Made by a program: the position numbers and the translations under genes. From positions 62,001-126,000 of the forward strand of contig NZ_JAKGCS010000007.1 of NCBI RefSeq assembly GCF_021556395.1: a DNA stretch of 64,000 nucleotides, written 5' to 3'. Below are positions 27,661-36,520 of this stretch, in pieces. This stretch comes from Acuticoccus kalidii (GTDB lineage Bacteria > Pseudomonadota > Alphaproteobacteria > Rhizobiales > Amorphaceae). The notes below the pieces were generated by a model. It saw only the letters and a program-made list of their open reading frames with translations. It was not told the DNA's origin and did no database searches. How positions within the stretch are numbered: the first letter of the stretch is position 1; each line of letters begins with the position of its first letter.

Positions 27661-29030
27661 TGGCATCGGACATTCTTGTCGTCGACGACGAGATCGACAT
27701 TCGGAACCTGATCGCCGGCATCCTTGAGGACGAGGGCTACGAAGTTCGTACCGCGGCCGATAGCGACGAGGCGTTGGCGACGATCGGCGCGCGGCGGCCG
27801 CAATTGATCTTCCTCGATATTTGGTTGCAAGGCTCCAAGATGGACGGGCTCGCGCTGCTCGACACCATCCGCGCGCAGCATACCTCAATGCCGATCGTCA
27901 TGATCTCAGGCCATGGCAACATCGAGACGGCCGTCTCCGCGATCAAGCGCGGCGCGTACGACTATATCGAGAAGCCGTTGAAGGCGGACCGTCTCGTGCT
28001 TGCGGCCGAGCGGGCGCTCGAGGCTTCGCGCCTGCGCCGCGAGGTCGAGAATCTGCGCACCAAGACCGGCGAGTTCCAGGATCTCATCGGCGGCTCTGCC
28101 GTGATGAATCAGCTCCGCGGCACGATCGAGAAGATCGCGCCGACGAACTCGCGCATCATGATCATGGGACCCTCGGGATCCGGCAAAGAGCTGGTCGCCC
28201 GGACGATCCACAGAAAATCATCCCGCGCCGAGGCGCCCTTCGTCGTCATCAATTCGGCGACGATCACGCCCGACCGGATGGAAGAGGCGCTGTTCGGCGC
28301 CGAGGCGCGGCCCGGCCACGAGCCGTCCGTCGGCGCGCTCGAGGAGGCCCATGGCGGCACCCTCTATCTCGACGAGATCGCCGACATGCCGCTCGAGACG
28401 CAGGCCCGCGTGCTGCGCGTCCTCGTCGACCAATCCTTCAACCGTGTCGGTGGCACGCAGAAGGTGAAGGTCAACGTGCGCATCATCTCGTCCTCCTCGC
28501 GCGACCTTCAGGAGGAGATCGCCGAGGGGAGGGTGCGGGAAGACCTGTTCCACCGCCTCTCGGTGGTGCCCGTGCGCGTGCCGGCCCTTGCCCAGCGGCG
28601 CGAGGACGTGCCGATGCTGATCGACTATTTCTTGCGCCAGACGGCGGAGAATCAGGGGCTGCCGCGCCGTCTCATCGGCGAGGACGCGATGGCCGTTCTT
28701 CAGGCGCACGACTGGCCGGGCAATGTCCGTCAGCTCAAGAACAACGTCGAGCGTTTGCTGATCCTCACCCGCGACGGTGATCCCAACGACCCGATCTCGG
28801 CCGACTTCCTGCCGAACGAGATCGGCGCGATCGTGCCGCCTCTGTCGTCGCAATCGGGCGGCGAGCACATCATGGCGCTGCCGCTGCGCGATGCGCGCGA
28901 GATCTTCGAGCGGGATTATCTGAGGGCGCAGATCAATCGCTTTTCCGGCAACGTTTCGCGCACCGCGGAGTTCGTCGGCATGGAGCGTTCGGCGCTTCAC
29001 CGCAAATTGAAAACGCTCGGTATCGCGTGA
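27660..29030 (+). CDS. ntrX: response regulator NtrX
   Basis: 456 residues: receiver domain (phosphoacceptor Asp53 in LIFLDIWL, Lys in YIEKPL), AAA+ domain with GPSGSGKELVAR and GGTLYLDEIADMP, and Fis-type helix-turn-helix at the end (NVSRTAEFVGMERSALHRKLK). The sigma-54 contact loop GAFTGA is absent; the same place reads ALFGAEARPGHEPSVGAL. This is normal for alphaproteobacterial NtrX and implies it is not a classical sigma-54 activator. ATG 27660 has GGAG 5 nt upstream and overlaps the ntrY stop. Confidence 0.96.
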   Translation: MASDILVVDDEIDIRNLIAGILEDEGYEVRTAADSDEALATIGARRPQLIFLDIWLQGSKMDGLALLDTIRAQHTSMPIVMISGHGNIETAVSAIKRGAYDYIEKPLKADRLVLAAERALEASRLRREVENLRTKTGEFQDLIGGSAVMNQLRGTIEKIAPTNSRIMIMGPSGSGKELVARTIHRKSSRAEAPFVVINSATITPDRMEEALFGAEARPGHEPSVGALEEAHGGTLYLDEIADMPLETQARVLRVLVDQSFNRVGGTQKVKVNVRIISSSSRDLQEEIAEGRVREDLFHRLSVVPVRVPALAQRREDVPMLIDYFLRQTAENQGLPRRLIGEDAMAVLQAHDWPGNVRQLKNNVERLLILTRDGDPNDPISADFLPNEIGAIVPPLSSQSGGEHIMALPLRDAREIFERDYLRAQINRFSGNVSRTAEFVGMERSALHRKLKTLGIA

Positions 29031-29068
29031 GGCTCATGCCTCGCGCGACCGGCACCCTGGGGCACTAG

Positions 29069-30445
29069 ATGCGCGTCATCATCTGCGGGGCGGGGCAGGT
29101 GGGCTTCGGCATTGCCGAACGCCTTTCCTATGAAGGTCACGACGTTTCCGTCATCGACGTGTCGGCTCGCCTCATCACCAATATCCGCGATCAGCTCGAT
29201 GTGCGGGCGGTCGTCGGCCACGGCTCCCATCCCGACGTTCTCGCCGCCGCCGGCGCGGAAGATGCCGATCTTCTGATCGCCGTCACCCAGGCCGACGAGG
29301 TCAACATGGTGGCGAGCCAGGTCGCGCACACGATCTTCCAGATCCCGACCAAGATCGCGCGTGTGCGCGCCCAGTCCTATCTCTCGCCGGTCTATTCGAG
29401 CCTGTTTGCCCGCGACCAGCTCCCGATCGACGTGGTGATCTCGCCCGAGATCGAGGTCGGCGAGATGGTGATGCGCCGCCTCGCGCTGCCGGGCGCGGTG
29501 GAAACGGTGCGATTCGCCGATGGCAAGATCACCGTCGTCGGCATCCTGTGCGCCGACGATTGCCCCGTCGTCGATACGCCGCTGCGTCAGCTCACCGAGC
29601 TCTTTCCCAATCTCGGCTCGGTCGTCGTCGGCGTCTTCCGGCAAGGCCATCTCATCGTCCCGCGCTCGGAGGATATGCTGCGCGTCGGCGATCTCGTCTA
29701 TGTGGTCGCGCCGCGCGATCAGGTGCGCCGCACGCTCGTCATCTTCGGGCACGAGGAGCCGAAGGCGAGCCGCGTCGTCATCGCCGGCGGCGGCAATATC
29801 GGCTTTTATGTCGCCCAGCAGCTCGAACTGCGCGAGCCGCAGACGAAGGTGAAGATCATCGAGGCCTCGCGCCAGCGCGCGCTCGAGATCGCCGACACGC
29901 TGCACCGCGCCGTGATCCTCAACGGCTCCGCGCTCGACCAGAACATCCTGCGCGAGGCCGATATCGAGGACGCCGACACGATGGTCGCCCTCACGAACGA
30001 CGATCAGGCGAACATCATCGCCTGCGTGATGGCGAAGACGCTCGGCTGCGTGCGCAATCTCTCGCTGATCAACAACGTCTCCTATCCCGCCTTCGCCAAT
30101 GCGCTCGGCATCGACGCCTATGTGAACCCGCGCGCCGTCACGATCAGCCGCGTCCTGCGCCATGTGCGGCGCGGGCGCATCGAGAGCGTCCATTCGCTCC
30201 AGAACGGGCAGGCGGAGGTGATCGAGGCCGAGGCGCTCGAGACGTCGCTTCTCGTCGGCCGGCCGCTGCGCGATCTCGACCTTCCGGTCGGGGTGCGGGT
30301 GGGCGCGATCATTCGACGCGGTGCGGCCGTCGAGCTTCGCGGTGATACGCAGATTCTGTCCGGCGATCGCGTCATCATGTTCGCGCTCTCCGAAAAGGTG
30401 CATCAGGTGGAGCAGATGTTCCGCGTGAGTCTGGAATTCTTCTAA
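29069..30445 (+). CDS. trkA: Trk potassium uptake system protein TrkA
   Basis: 458-residue cytoplasmic regulatory subunit with two RCK units: ICGAGQVGFGIAERL at the N-terminus and IAGGGNIGFYVAQQL in the middle, each followed by a TrkA-C domain. Binds NAD(H) or ATP and gates the TrkH/TrkG potassium channel, which is not in the window. Follows ntrX by 38 bp, a conserved order in Rhizobiales, suggesting co-transcription with ntrYX. Confidence 0.96.
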   Translation: MRVIICGAGQVGFGIAERLSYEGHDVSVIDVSARLITNIRDQLDVRAVVGHGSHPDVLAAAGAEDADLLIAVTQADEVNMVASQVAHTIFQIPTKIARVRAQSYLSPVYSSLFARDQLPIDVVISPEIEVGEMVMRRLALPGAVETVRFADGKITVVGILCADDCPVVDTPLRQLTELFPNLGSVVVGVFRQGHLIVPRSEDMLRVGDLVYVVAPRDQVRRTLVIFGHEEPKASRVVIAGGGNIGFYVAQQLELREPQTKVKIIEASRQRALEIADTLHRAVILNGSALDQNILREADIEDADTMVALTNDDQANIIACVMAKTLGCVRNLSLINNVSYPAFANALGIDAYVNPRAVTISRVLRHVRRGRIESVHSLQNGQAEVIEAEALETSLLVGRPLRDLDLPVGVRVGAIIRRGAAVELRGDTQILSGDRVIMFALSEKVHQVEQMFRVSLEFF

Positions 30446-30455
30446 AGGGATCGGG

Positions 30456-31328
30456 ATGAGCCGGATCGCATATGTGAATGGACGCTATGTGCCGCATGGT
30501 TCGGCACAGGTGCATGTCGAAGATCGCGGCTACCAGTTCGCCGACGCGGTCTACGAGGTGTGCGAGGTCTTCGACGGCAAGATCGTCGACATGACGCGCC
30601 ACCTCGATCGGCTCGACCGTTCGCTCCGCGAGCTCTCGATCGGCTGGCCCGTGGCCCGCCCGGCGCTGGAGCGGATCCTGCGCGAGGTCGTGGACCGAAA
30701 CCGGGTGACGTATGGGCTCGTCTATCTCCAGGTGAGCCGCGGTGTGGCGCGCCGTGACTTTCCGTTCCCGCCGGCCGGGACGAAGCCGGCCCTCGTCGTC
30801 ACCTCGCGCGCGATTCCCCGCACGGTGGCGGCCAAAGTGGCAGACGAGGGAATTCGCGTCATCACGACACCGGACATTCGCTGGCAGCGGGTCGACATCA
30901 AGACGACCGGCCTCCTCGCTCAGGTTCTCGCGAAGGAAAATGCCAAGCGCCACGGCGGCAAAGAGGCCTGGATGTACGACGCTGACGGAAACGTGACCGA
31001 AGGCGGCTCGTCAAATGCATGGATCGTCACGGCGGATGGCGTTCTCGTCACACGTCCGGCGGAAAGTGGGATCCTCAAGGGGATCACACGTGCCGCGGTG
31101 ATGGATTTTGCAGCGCGGGAAGGACTAAAAGTCGAAGAACGTCCCTTTACGATCGACGAAGCCAAACATGCACGTGAAGCGTTCGTGACGTCGGCGACGG
31201 GAATCGTTTCACCCGTCGTCCAGATTGACGATGCCATTCTCGGCAACGGGCATCCCGGCGTGTTGGCTTCCGACTTGAGACGACGATTCCACGAGGGCGT
31301 CGAGCTTCTGCCAGTACGGGCATATTGA
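30456..31328 (+). CDS. dat: D-amino-acid aminotransferase (PLP fold type IV)
   Basis: 290 residues. VEDRGYQFADAVYE near residue 22-34, PLP-binding Lys149 in RVDIKTTGLLAQVLAK, and VTEGGSSNAWIV around 180. The family converts D-alanine plus 2-oxoglutarate to pyruvate plus D-glutamate; branched-chain aminotransferases share the fold, but DIKT.GLL fits the D-enzyme. D-amino acids would feed peptidoglycan. Lies 10 bp after trkA and 142 bp before hfq, the usual alphaproteobacterial order. Confidence 0.9.
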   Translation: MSRIAYVNGRYVPHGSAQVHVEDRGYQFADAVYEVCEVFDGKIVDMTRHLDRLDRSLRELSIGWPVARPALERILREVVDRNRVTYGLVYLQVSRGVARRDFPFPPAGTKPALVVTSRAIPRTVAAKVADEGIRVITTPDIRWQRVDIKTTGLLAQVLAKENAKRHGGKEAWMYDADGNVTEGGSSNAWIVTADGVLVTRPAESGILKGITRAAVMDFAAREGLKVEERPFTIDEAKHAREAFVTSATGIVSPVVQIDDAILGNGHPGVLASDLRRRFHEGVELLPVRAY

Positions 31329-31470
31329 CAACACTGTCGCCCCGTATCGGCTTGCGGAGCGACGTTCTTTCTCTAGCTAGATTGAGATCCTCGCTGACTG
31401 GTGCCACTTTAACGTGTGTGTCGGCAACCGTGCGAGCTCATGACACAACGATGCGAATGCGGAAATAAAA

Positions 31471-31719
31471 ATGGCTGAAAAAGCTCAGAACCTACAGGAC
31501 ACGTTCCTCAACCACGTCCGAAAGTCGAAGACGCCTCTAACGATTTTCCTGGTGAACGGCGTAAAGCTGCAGGGCGTTTTGACGTGGTTTGACAACTTTT
31601 GTGTGCTGCTGCGCCGCGATGGACACTCGCAGCTCGTCTACAAGCACGCGATTTCGACGATCATGCCCAACCAGCCCGTCCAATTGTTCGATCCGAACGA
31701 GGACGAGTCGGGCCGCTGA
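31471..31719 (+). CDS. hfq: RNA chaperone Hfq
   Basis: 82 residues. Sm1 motif ([20 protein letters not shown], then [19 protein letters not shown]) and Sm2 motif [10 protein letters not shown] are complete, with a short acidic tail. Forms a hexameric ring that pairs small RNAs with mRNAs. Its codon use is less G+C-rich than its neighbours, as expected for a highly expressed gene. A 142-bp upstream gap probably holds its own promoter. hflX follows, as in most proteobacteria. Confidence 0.98.
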   Translation: MAEKAQNLQDTFLNHVRKSKTPLTIFLVNGVKLQGVLTWFDNFCVLLRRDGHSQLVYKHAISTIMPNQPVQLFDPNEDESGR

Positions 31720-31839
31720 CGCGCGATCGAGCCCGTTGACCATGGACGTCGATCGACGCGCCGAAACTTCGCCCCCGCTGAGGCGTTCGCAATCGTGCGC
31801 GCCGCGCGGTGGGTTGCGGCATGGACCGAGGGGGTAGCG

Positions 31840-33204
31840 ATGGACGTGCGTGAAGGCGAACGCCGCGCCGAGCTCGGCACCAAGCCGACGGCCGAACCGC
31901 AGACCCGCGCAATCGTGCTCCTCCCGATCATCCGGGGTGACGGAGAGGAGCGCCGTCCGCCGGAGGGCCGGCTCGCCGAAGCCGTCGGCCTCGCCGATGC
32001 GATCGCACTCGATGTCGTCGAGGCACGCGCCGTGCCCGTGCGCAATCCGCGGCCCGCGACCCTCTTCGGCTCCGGCACCGTCGACGACATCACCGCCGTC
32101 GCCAAGGGGGCGGAGGCCGAGCTCGTCGTCGTCGATCATCCGCTGACGCCGGTGCAGCAGCGCAATCTGGAACGCGCTTGGGGCGCCAAGGTGCTCGACC
32201 GCACGGCGCTGATCCTCGAAATCTTCGGCGAGCGCGCGCAGACTGCGGAAGGCTCGCTCCAGGTCGAGCTCGCCCATCTCACCTATCAGCGCAGTCGGCT
32301 CGTCCGCTCGTGGACCCACCTCGAGCGTCAGCGCGGCGGCTACGGCTTTCTGGGCGGGCCGGGCGAAACGCAGATCGAGGCCGACAGGCGGCAGATCGCC
32401 GAGCGGATCGCACGCGTCGAAAAGGCACTCGACGAGGTGCGCCGCACGCGCTCCCTCGCGCGCGAGCAGCGCCGGCGCAACAATCAGCCCGTCGTCGCCC
32501 TCGTTGGCTACACCAATGCCGGCAAGTCGACGCTCTTCAACGCGCTCGCCGGCGCCCATGTCGAGAGCCGCGATCTCCTCTTCGCAACCCTCGATCCGAC
32601 GCTTCGCAAGCTCGACCTGCCGCACGGACGCACCGCGATCTTGTCCGATACGGTCGGCTTCATCTCCCATCTTCCGACGAGCCTCGTCGCCGCCTTCCGG
32701 GCGACGCTCGAAGAGGTGACGCTCGCCGATCTCATCGTCCACGTGCGCGACATCTCCCACGAGGAGAGCGAGGCGCAGGCCGAGGACGTGCTCGCCACCT
32801 TGCGCGGCATCGGCGTCGAACCGGGCCGGCGCGAGATCCTCGAAGTGTGGAACAAGGCCGATCTTCTCGGTGAGAGTGAGCGGCAGGAGCGGGAAGCGGC
32901 GGCATCGGCGCAAGGCGCGGTGCTGATTTCTGCGGAAAAGGGGGAGGGGATCGACCGCCTTCTCGAGGCGATCGAAGGCCGCCTCGCCCGCTATGCCGAG
33001 GTGCGCGACGTCACGGTCGACGCGGCCGAAGGTGCGCTGATCGCCTGGCTCTACCGTAACACCGAGGTGTTGGAGCGGGTCGACGCGGAGGAGGCCGTCC
33101 ACCTCACCATCCGCATTCCCGAGGCGCGGCGGAGCGATACGCTGCACCGTCTCGGTATCGAGGAGCCGGAAGTGCCGGCGCCCAGCGAGCCTTACCAGCC
33201 TTGA
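31840..33204 (+). CDS. hflX: ribosome-associated GTPase HflX
   Basis: 454 residues: N-terminal HflX domain with LFGSGTVDDI and LDRTALILEIFGERAQT.EG, the Arg-rich helical linker with GGYGFLGGPGETQIE, and the G domain with GYTNAGKSTLFNAL (G1), DTVGFI (G3) and NKAD (G4). HflX splits stalled or heat-damaged 70S ribosomes. ATG 31840 follows GAGGGGG; an in-frame GTG at 31795 is less likely. A short C-terminal extension rich in Pro and Glu is unconserved. Confidence 0.96.
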   Translation: MDVREGERRAELGTKPTAEPQTRAIVLLPIIRGDGEERRPPEGRLAEAVGLADAIALDVVEARAVPVRNPRPATLFGSGTVDDITAVAKGAEAELVVVDHPLTPVQQRNLERAWGAKVLDRTALILEIFGERAQTAEGSLQVELAHLTYQRSRLVRSWTHLERQRGGYGFLGGPGETQIEADRRQIAERIARVEKALDEVRRTRSLAREQRRRNNQPVVALVGYTNAGKSTLFNALAGAHVESRDLLFATLDPTLRKLDLPHGRTAILSDTVGFISHLPTSLVAAFRATLEEVTLADLIVHVRDISHEESEAQAEDVLATLRGIGVEPGRREILEVWNKADLLGESERQEREAAASAQGAVLISAEKGEGIDRLLEAIEGRLARYAEVRDVTVDAAEGALIAWLYRNTEVLERVDAEEAVHLTIRIPEARRSDTLHRLGIEEPEVPAPSEPYQP

Positions 33205-33290
33205 GCGACGGATTCCGGCCCGTCTCTTAGCGGAGCGGCCGTTTCCGCGTCCAAGTTCGGGACCGGCGGCGGCCGGATCCGCTGGACGGG

Positions 33291-33409
33291 GAAGGGTGGT
33301 CCGATCCGCTAGCGGGGAAGGGCGGTTCGACCCGGCGAAGAGAAGGGCGGTTCACCCTGCCAGAAGGGAAGGCGGCTCGCCCCGCCAGAAGGGAAGGCGG
33401 CTCACCCCG
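33291..33409. repeat. imperfect tandem repeat, about 5 copies of 25-26 bp
   Basis: Five units keyed on GAAGGG(A)GGCGGTTC / AAGGCGGCTC recur every 25-26 bp in the gap between convergent hflX and mazG. The last two units share an identical 19-bp core, CCAGAAGGGAAGGCGGCTC, at 33360-33378 and 33385-33403; earlier units are progressively diverged. The last unit includes the mazG stop codon. No spacers, so not a CRISPR array. Confidence 0.75.
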
Positions 33410-34178
33410 CGGCTTTCGCCCGCTCCCACCGCCGGTCCCATTCCTCGAGCGACTGACCGCCGAGTGTCGCGCCCTCCTCCCGCGCCGCCGCTTCCATGTG
33501 GCGGACGCGCTTGGCGAATTTCGCATTCGTCGCCCGCAGCGCCGCGTCGGCATCGATCCCGGCATGGCGTGCGAAATTGACGAGGGTGAAGAGGAGGTCG
33601 CCGAATTCGGCTTCCGCGCCGGCCTTGTCTCCGGCCTCGGTGGCGGCGGCGAACTCTCCGACTTCCTCGGTGATCTTGTCGAGAACGCCGGTCTGGTTCG
33701 GCCAGTCAAAGCCGACCTTCGCCATGCGCGATTGGAGTTTCTCCGCCCGCACCAGGCTCGACAGATTGACTGGCACATCCTCGATCAACCCGTCGGGTTT
33801 GCCGGCCCGCTCCTCGGCCTTGATCTCGTCCCAGACGCGCTTGATCTCCTCCGGCGTCCGGGCCCGCCCGTCGCTGAAGACGTGCGGATGACGGCGCACC
33901 AGCTTCTCGTTGATCGCCGTCGCCACGTCGTCGAAATCGAAGAGGCCGTCTTCCTCGGCCATCTGCGCGTGGAAGACGACCTGGAGGAGGAGGTCGCCGA
34001 GCTCGTCCTTGAGGTCGGCGATATTGCCGCGCTCGATCGCGTCGGCGACCTCGTAGGCTTCCTCGATGGTGTAGGGGGCGATGGTCTCGAAGGTCTGTGC
34101 GAGATCCCAGGCGCAGCCCCCGTCGGGATTGCGGAGCTGGGCCATAATCTCGCGCAGGCGGTCAATCGGAGTGGTCAT
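33402..34178 (-). CDS. mazG: nucleoside triphosphate pyrophosphohydrolase MazG
   Basis: 258 residues with two MazG helical domains. First: LRNPDGGCAWDLAQTFETIAPYTIEEAYEVADAI and LKDELGDLLLQVVFHA (EExxE...ExxD metal site). Second: ITEEVGEFAAAT and EAEFGDLLFTLVNFAR. Hydrolyses non-canonical or excess NTPs to NMP and PPi; in E. coli it also lowers ppGpp. ATG 34178 has GGAGACAAG directly upstream. The last residues are encoded by the final unit of a tandem repeat. Usual neighbour of hflX, here convergent. Confidence 0.95.
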   Translation of the reverse strand: MTTPIDRLREIMAQLRNPDGGCAWDLAQTFETIAPYTIEEAYEVADAIERGNIADLKDELGDLLLQVVFHAQMAEEDGLFDFDDVATAINEKLVRRHPHVFSDGRARTPEEIKRVWDEIKAEERAGKPDGLIEDVPVNLSSLVRAEKLQSRMAKVGFDWPNQTGVLDKITEEVGEFAAATEAGDKAGAEAEFGDLLFTLVNFARHAGIDADAALRATNAKFAKRVRHMEAAAREEGATLGGQSLEEWDRRWERAKAAG

Positions 34179-34413
34179 CTTGTCTCCCTTGCCACGAACG
34201 TGGCGGACCGGCTTGCCGCGATCGCAGCGCACCGTGTCCCGCATCACCGGACGGAACCACTAAAGCACCTTGGCCGGCGATGACATCGTTCCGTGCGCTG
34301 GTCCCGGATTATGAACGACGATCCGAGCGGCTCGGGGCGTTTTCTCCGCGGGTCGATTCAAATGGCGGGCGAGCTGCTCTAGTGTCCGTCGCTCGACCCA
34401 CGGAGCCCGCAAG

Positions 34414-34869
34414 ATGGACGATGTTTCGACCTTCGCCTCGGTGAGCGAGACGATCCGCATCGCGTTCGCGCCGATCTTCCTGCTGGCCGGCATCGGTGCG
34501 ATGCTCAACGTCATGACCGGGCGGCTCGGCCGGATCGTCAACCGCGCGCGGGTGGTGTTGGAGAATGCGCGGATGCGCAAGGCCGACCGTGCCGATTGCC
34601 GGTTGGAGCTCGCGCTGATCGACAAGCGGATCCTCGCGATCAACCTGTCGATCATCCTGTGCGTCGCCTCAGCGCTCGCGACGTGCCTTCTGGTGGCGCT
34701 TCTTTTCATCTCGGAGATGATGCACCTCGAGATCGCCTCCATCGTCGCGACCGCATTCGTGACGTCGATGGTGCTCCTGATGGCAGGGCTCATCTGCTTT
34801 CTCGTCGAGGTGAGGCTGTCCCTGAGGGCGCTCCATTTCAGCCGGGAGAAGCTGCCCGACGACGACTGA
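34414..34869 (+). CDS. DUF2721 family membrane protein
   Basis: 151 residues with three hydrophobic helices (about 15-35, 80-103 and 108-135). The segment IAFAPIFLLAGIGAMLNVMT followed by GRLGRIVNRARVVLE matches the conserved start of DUF2721 proteins. Function unknown. The arginine-rich loop is predicted cytoplasmic. Ends 4 bp from a convergent gene. Confidence 0.85.
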   Translation: MDDVSTFASVSETIRIAFAPIFLLAGIGAMLNVMTGRLGRIVNRARVVLENARMRKADRADCRLELALIDKRILAINLSIILCVASALATCLLVALLFISEMMHLEIASIVATAFVTSMVLLMAGLICFLVEVRLSLRALHFSREKLPDDD

Positions 34870-34873
34870 CGCC

Positions 34874-35443
34874 TCAGGCCGGGCAGTCGCTCACGCCGAT
34901 ATCGGTTTCGACGAACACCTCGCCATCGACGGTGCGGAAAACGTAGCGGATGCGCCAGCCGGCGCGGAGCTTGTCCCGATAGTCCTCGGCGCAGACTGCG
35001 CGGAGCGTCTCGTCGCGAAAGGCCGCCTTGGCATCTTCGCTCGCGCCCTCGAAGGTCGCGGGAAGGACATAGCCGAAAACGAGCGTCTTTCCGTCGGCCG
35101 TCGCGGTCTCCCAACGGATTCCGCTCGACAAGGTGCGCGGCAGACGCTGAGACGTGATCGCCGCTTCGGCCGCGACCTCGTCCTCGACGCTGACGACCGG
35201 CTCCAGCGCCTTGAAGACCGCCATCGGCGCGAATGCGAGAATGAACGCGAGCGGCACGGCGTAACGGCGAAATCCGGGCCATGGGGTCGACGCGAGATAG
35301 AGCACCAACGCCAGCGCGAGCGCGCCGAGCAGAATGCGGCCGGCGAGCCAGGCGATGGCCTCGCTGTCGAGGCCCTGGACGGACGCCGCGACGACGAGGC
35401 CGGCGACGCTCGCTGCAGCGAGGAGAATGGCGAACAATCTCAT
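34874..35443 (-). CDS. hypothetical membrane protein
   Basis: 189 residues, not recognised. Hydrophobic segments at about 3-22, 33-50 and 60-77 suggest three membrane helices, followed by a roughly 110-residue soluble domain with WETATADGKTLVFGYVLPA and two cysteines (about 150 and 187) that could pair if the domain is periplasmic. Codon use matches the neighbours, so it is very likely a real gene. It ends 4 bp from the convergent DUF2721 gene. Confidence 0.7.
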   Translation of the reverse strand: MRLFAILLAAASVAGLVVAASVQGLDSEAIAWLAGRILLGALALALVLYLASTPWPGFRRYAVPLAFILAFAPMAVFKALEPVVSVEDEVAAEAAITSQRLPRTLSSGIRWETATADGKTLVFGYVLPATFEGASEDAKAAFRDETLRAVCAEDYRDKLRAGWRIRYVFRTVDGEVFVETDIGVSDCPA

Positions 35444-35638
35444 GAGGGTTCAAAGTCCCAATGCGCGGGTCGGTGACGGCCGGCGGTCGGAGCGAGGGCC
35501 GATGATGAGGGGGCTCCGTTCGGCCCTCCGCCGATCATGGCGACCCCATAATGCCAGTCGCATAAGATGGATTATGGAACGCACGAATCGATCCGTGAGA
35601 TCGGGTGGAAGGCCGCGAGCCGCCCGGAAACGGCAATA

Positions 35639-35655
35639 ACGCCTCTCGGAGGCGT
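35639..35655 (-). terminator. hairpin terminator downstream of the MBL-fold gene
   Basis: Stem ACGCCTC / GAGGCGT (7 bp, 3-nt loop), followed in the minus direction by TATTGCCGTTT. It lies 25 bp past the stop codon of the MBL gene and would end the holB-metG-tatD-MBL transcript. The T tract is weak. Confidence 0.5.
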
Positions 35656-35680
35656 CAGGAGCGGTCGAGCGCTCCCGAAA

Positions 35681-36520
35681 TCATAGGGTTGAGCTCAGGC
35701 TTTTCACGCGCCCTGCGTCCTCATAAGGCGCTTCGAGGCGCATCAGGTCGAACGCCGGCACCACGTGCTCCGGCAGATAGTCCGCCAGCGACGCGTAATC
35801 GAGATCGTGATGGAGGTTCGTGAGAACGCCTGATTTGGCGCGCATCCGGTCGATCCATCCGACGGCTTCGTCGACCGTCAGATGGCTCGCATGGGTGGTG
35901 TAGCGCAGCGCGTCGATGATCCACACGTCGAGATCTTCGAGATGCGCGAGCGAATGCGGTGGCAGATCGTGAAGGTCGCTCGAATAAGCGAGATTGCCGA
36001 TCCGGTAGCCGAGCGAGCGGATATGGCCGTGGAGCTGCTCGAACGGCAGCAGCGTCAGCGGACCGCCGGGGCCGTCGATCGTCACCGGCGCGCCGGGCTC
36101 GACGATGTGCGCGTTGAGGATCGCCGGATAGCCCTTGGCGACCTCCTTGAAGCAGTACGCGAACGCCTCGCGGGCGCGCTCGAAGGTCGGCTCGTCCATA
36201 TAGACGTCGACCCGGCGCTTGCGCGCGACGGCGAGCCCGCGCAGATCGTCGATCCCGTGCAGGTGGTCGGCATGGGGATGGGTGTAAAGAACGGCATCGA
36301 GATGCGATACGCCCGCCGACAGGAGCTGCTCGCGCATGTCGGGTCCGCTGTCGATCAGGACGCGCGTCGTCCCATCCCGCCCGACGCGCTCGACGAGCAG
36401 CGAGCAGCGCCGACGCCGGTTCTTCGGGTTCGCCGGATCGCACGCGCCCCATTCGCCGTCGATGCGCGGCACACCGCCGGACGAACCGCAGCCGAGGATC
36501 GTATAAACGAGACGGGTCAT
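35681..36520 (-). CDS. MBL-fold metallo-hydrolase (PhnP-like)
   Basis: 279 residues. LGCGSSGGVPRIDGEWGACD at the start, DSGPDMREQLL, metal-binding THPHADHLHGIDDLRG, then SSDLHDLP and a late histidine. This is the RNase Z/PhnP-like branch that acts on phosphodiesters, including cyclic phosphates. Commonly found after tatD in Alphaproteobacteria; start overlaps the tatD stop by 4 bp (ATGA). The exact substrate is not known from sequence. Confidence 0.92.
   Translation of the reverse strand: MTRLVYTILGCGSSGGVPRIDGEWGACDPANPKNRRRRCSLLVERVGRDGTTRVLIDSGPDMREQLLSAGVSHLDAVLYTHPHADHLHGIDDLRGLAVARKRRVDVYMDEPTFERAREAFAYCFKEVAKGYPAILNAHIVEPGAPVTIDGPGGPLTLLPFEQLHGHIRSLGYRIGNLAYSSDLHDLPPHSLAHLEDLDVWIIDALRYTTHASHLTVDEAVGWIDRMRAKSGVLTNLHHDLDYASLADYLPEHVVPAFDLMRLEAPYEDAGRVKSLSSTL

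Noticed and set aside
33291..33409. Repeat array considered as a CRISPR
   Set aside because: Units are directly adjacent without unique spacers and no cas genes are present.
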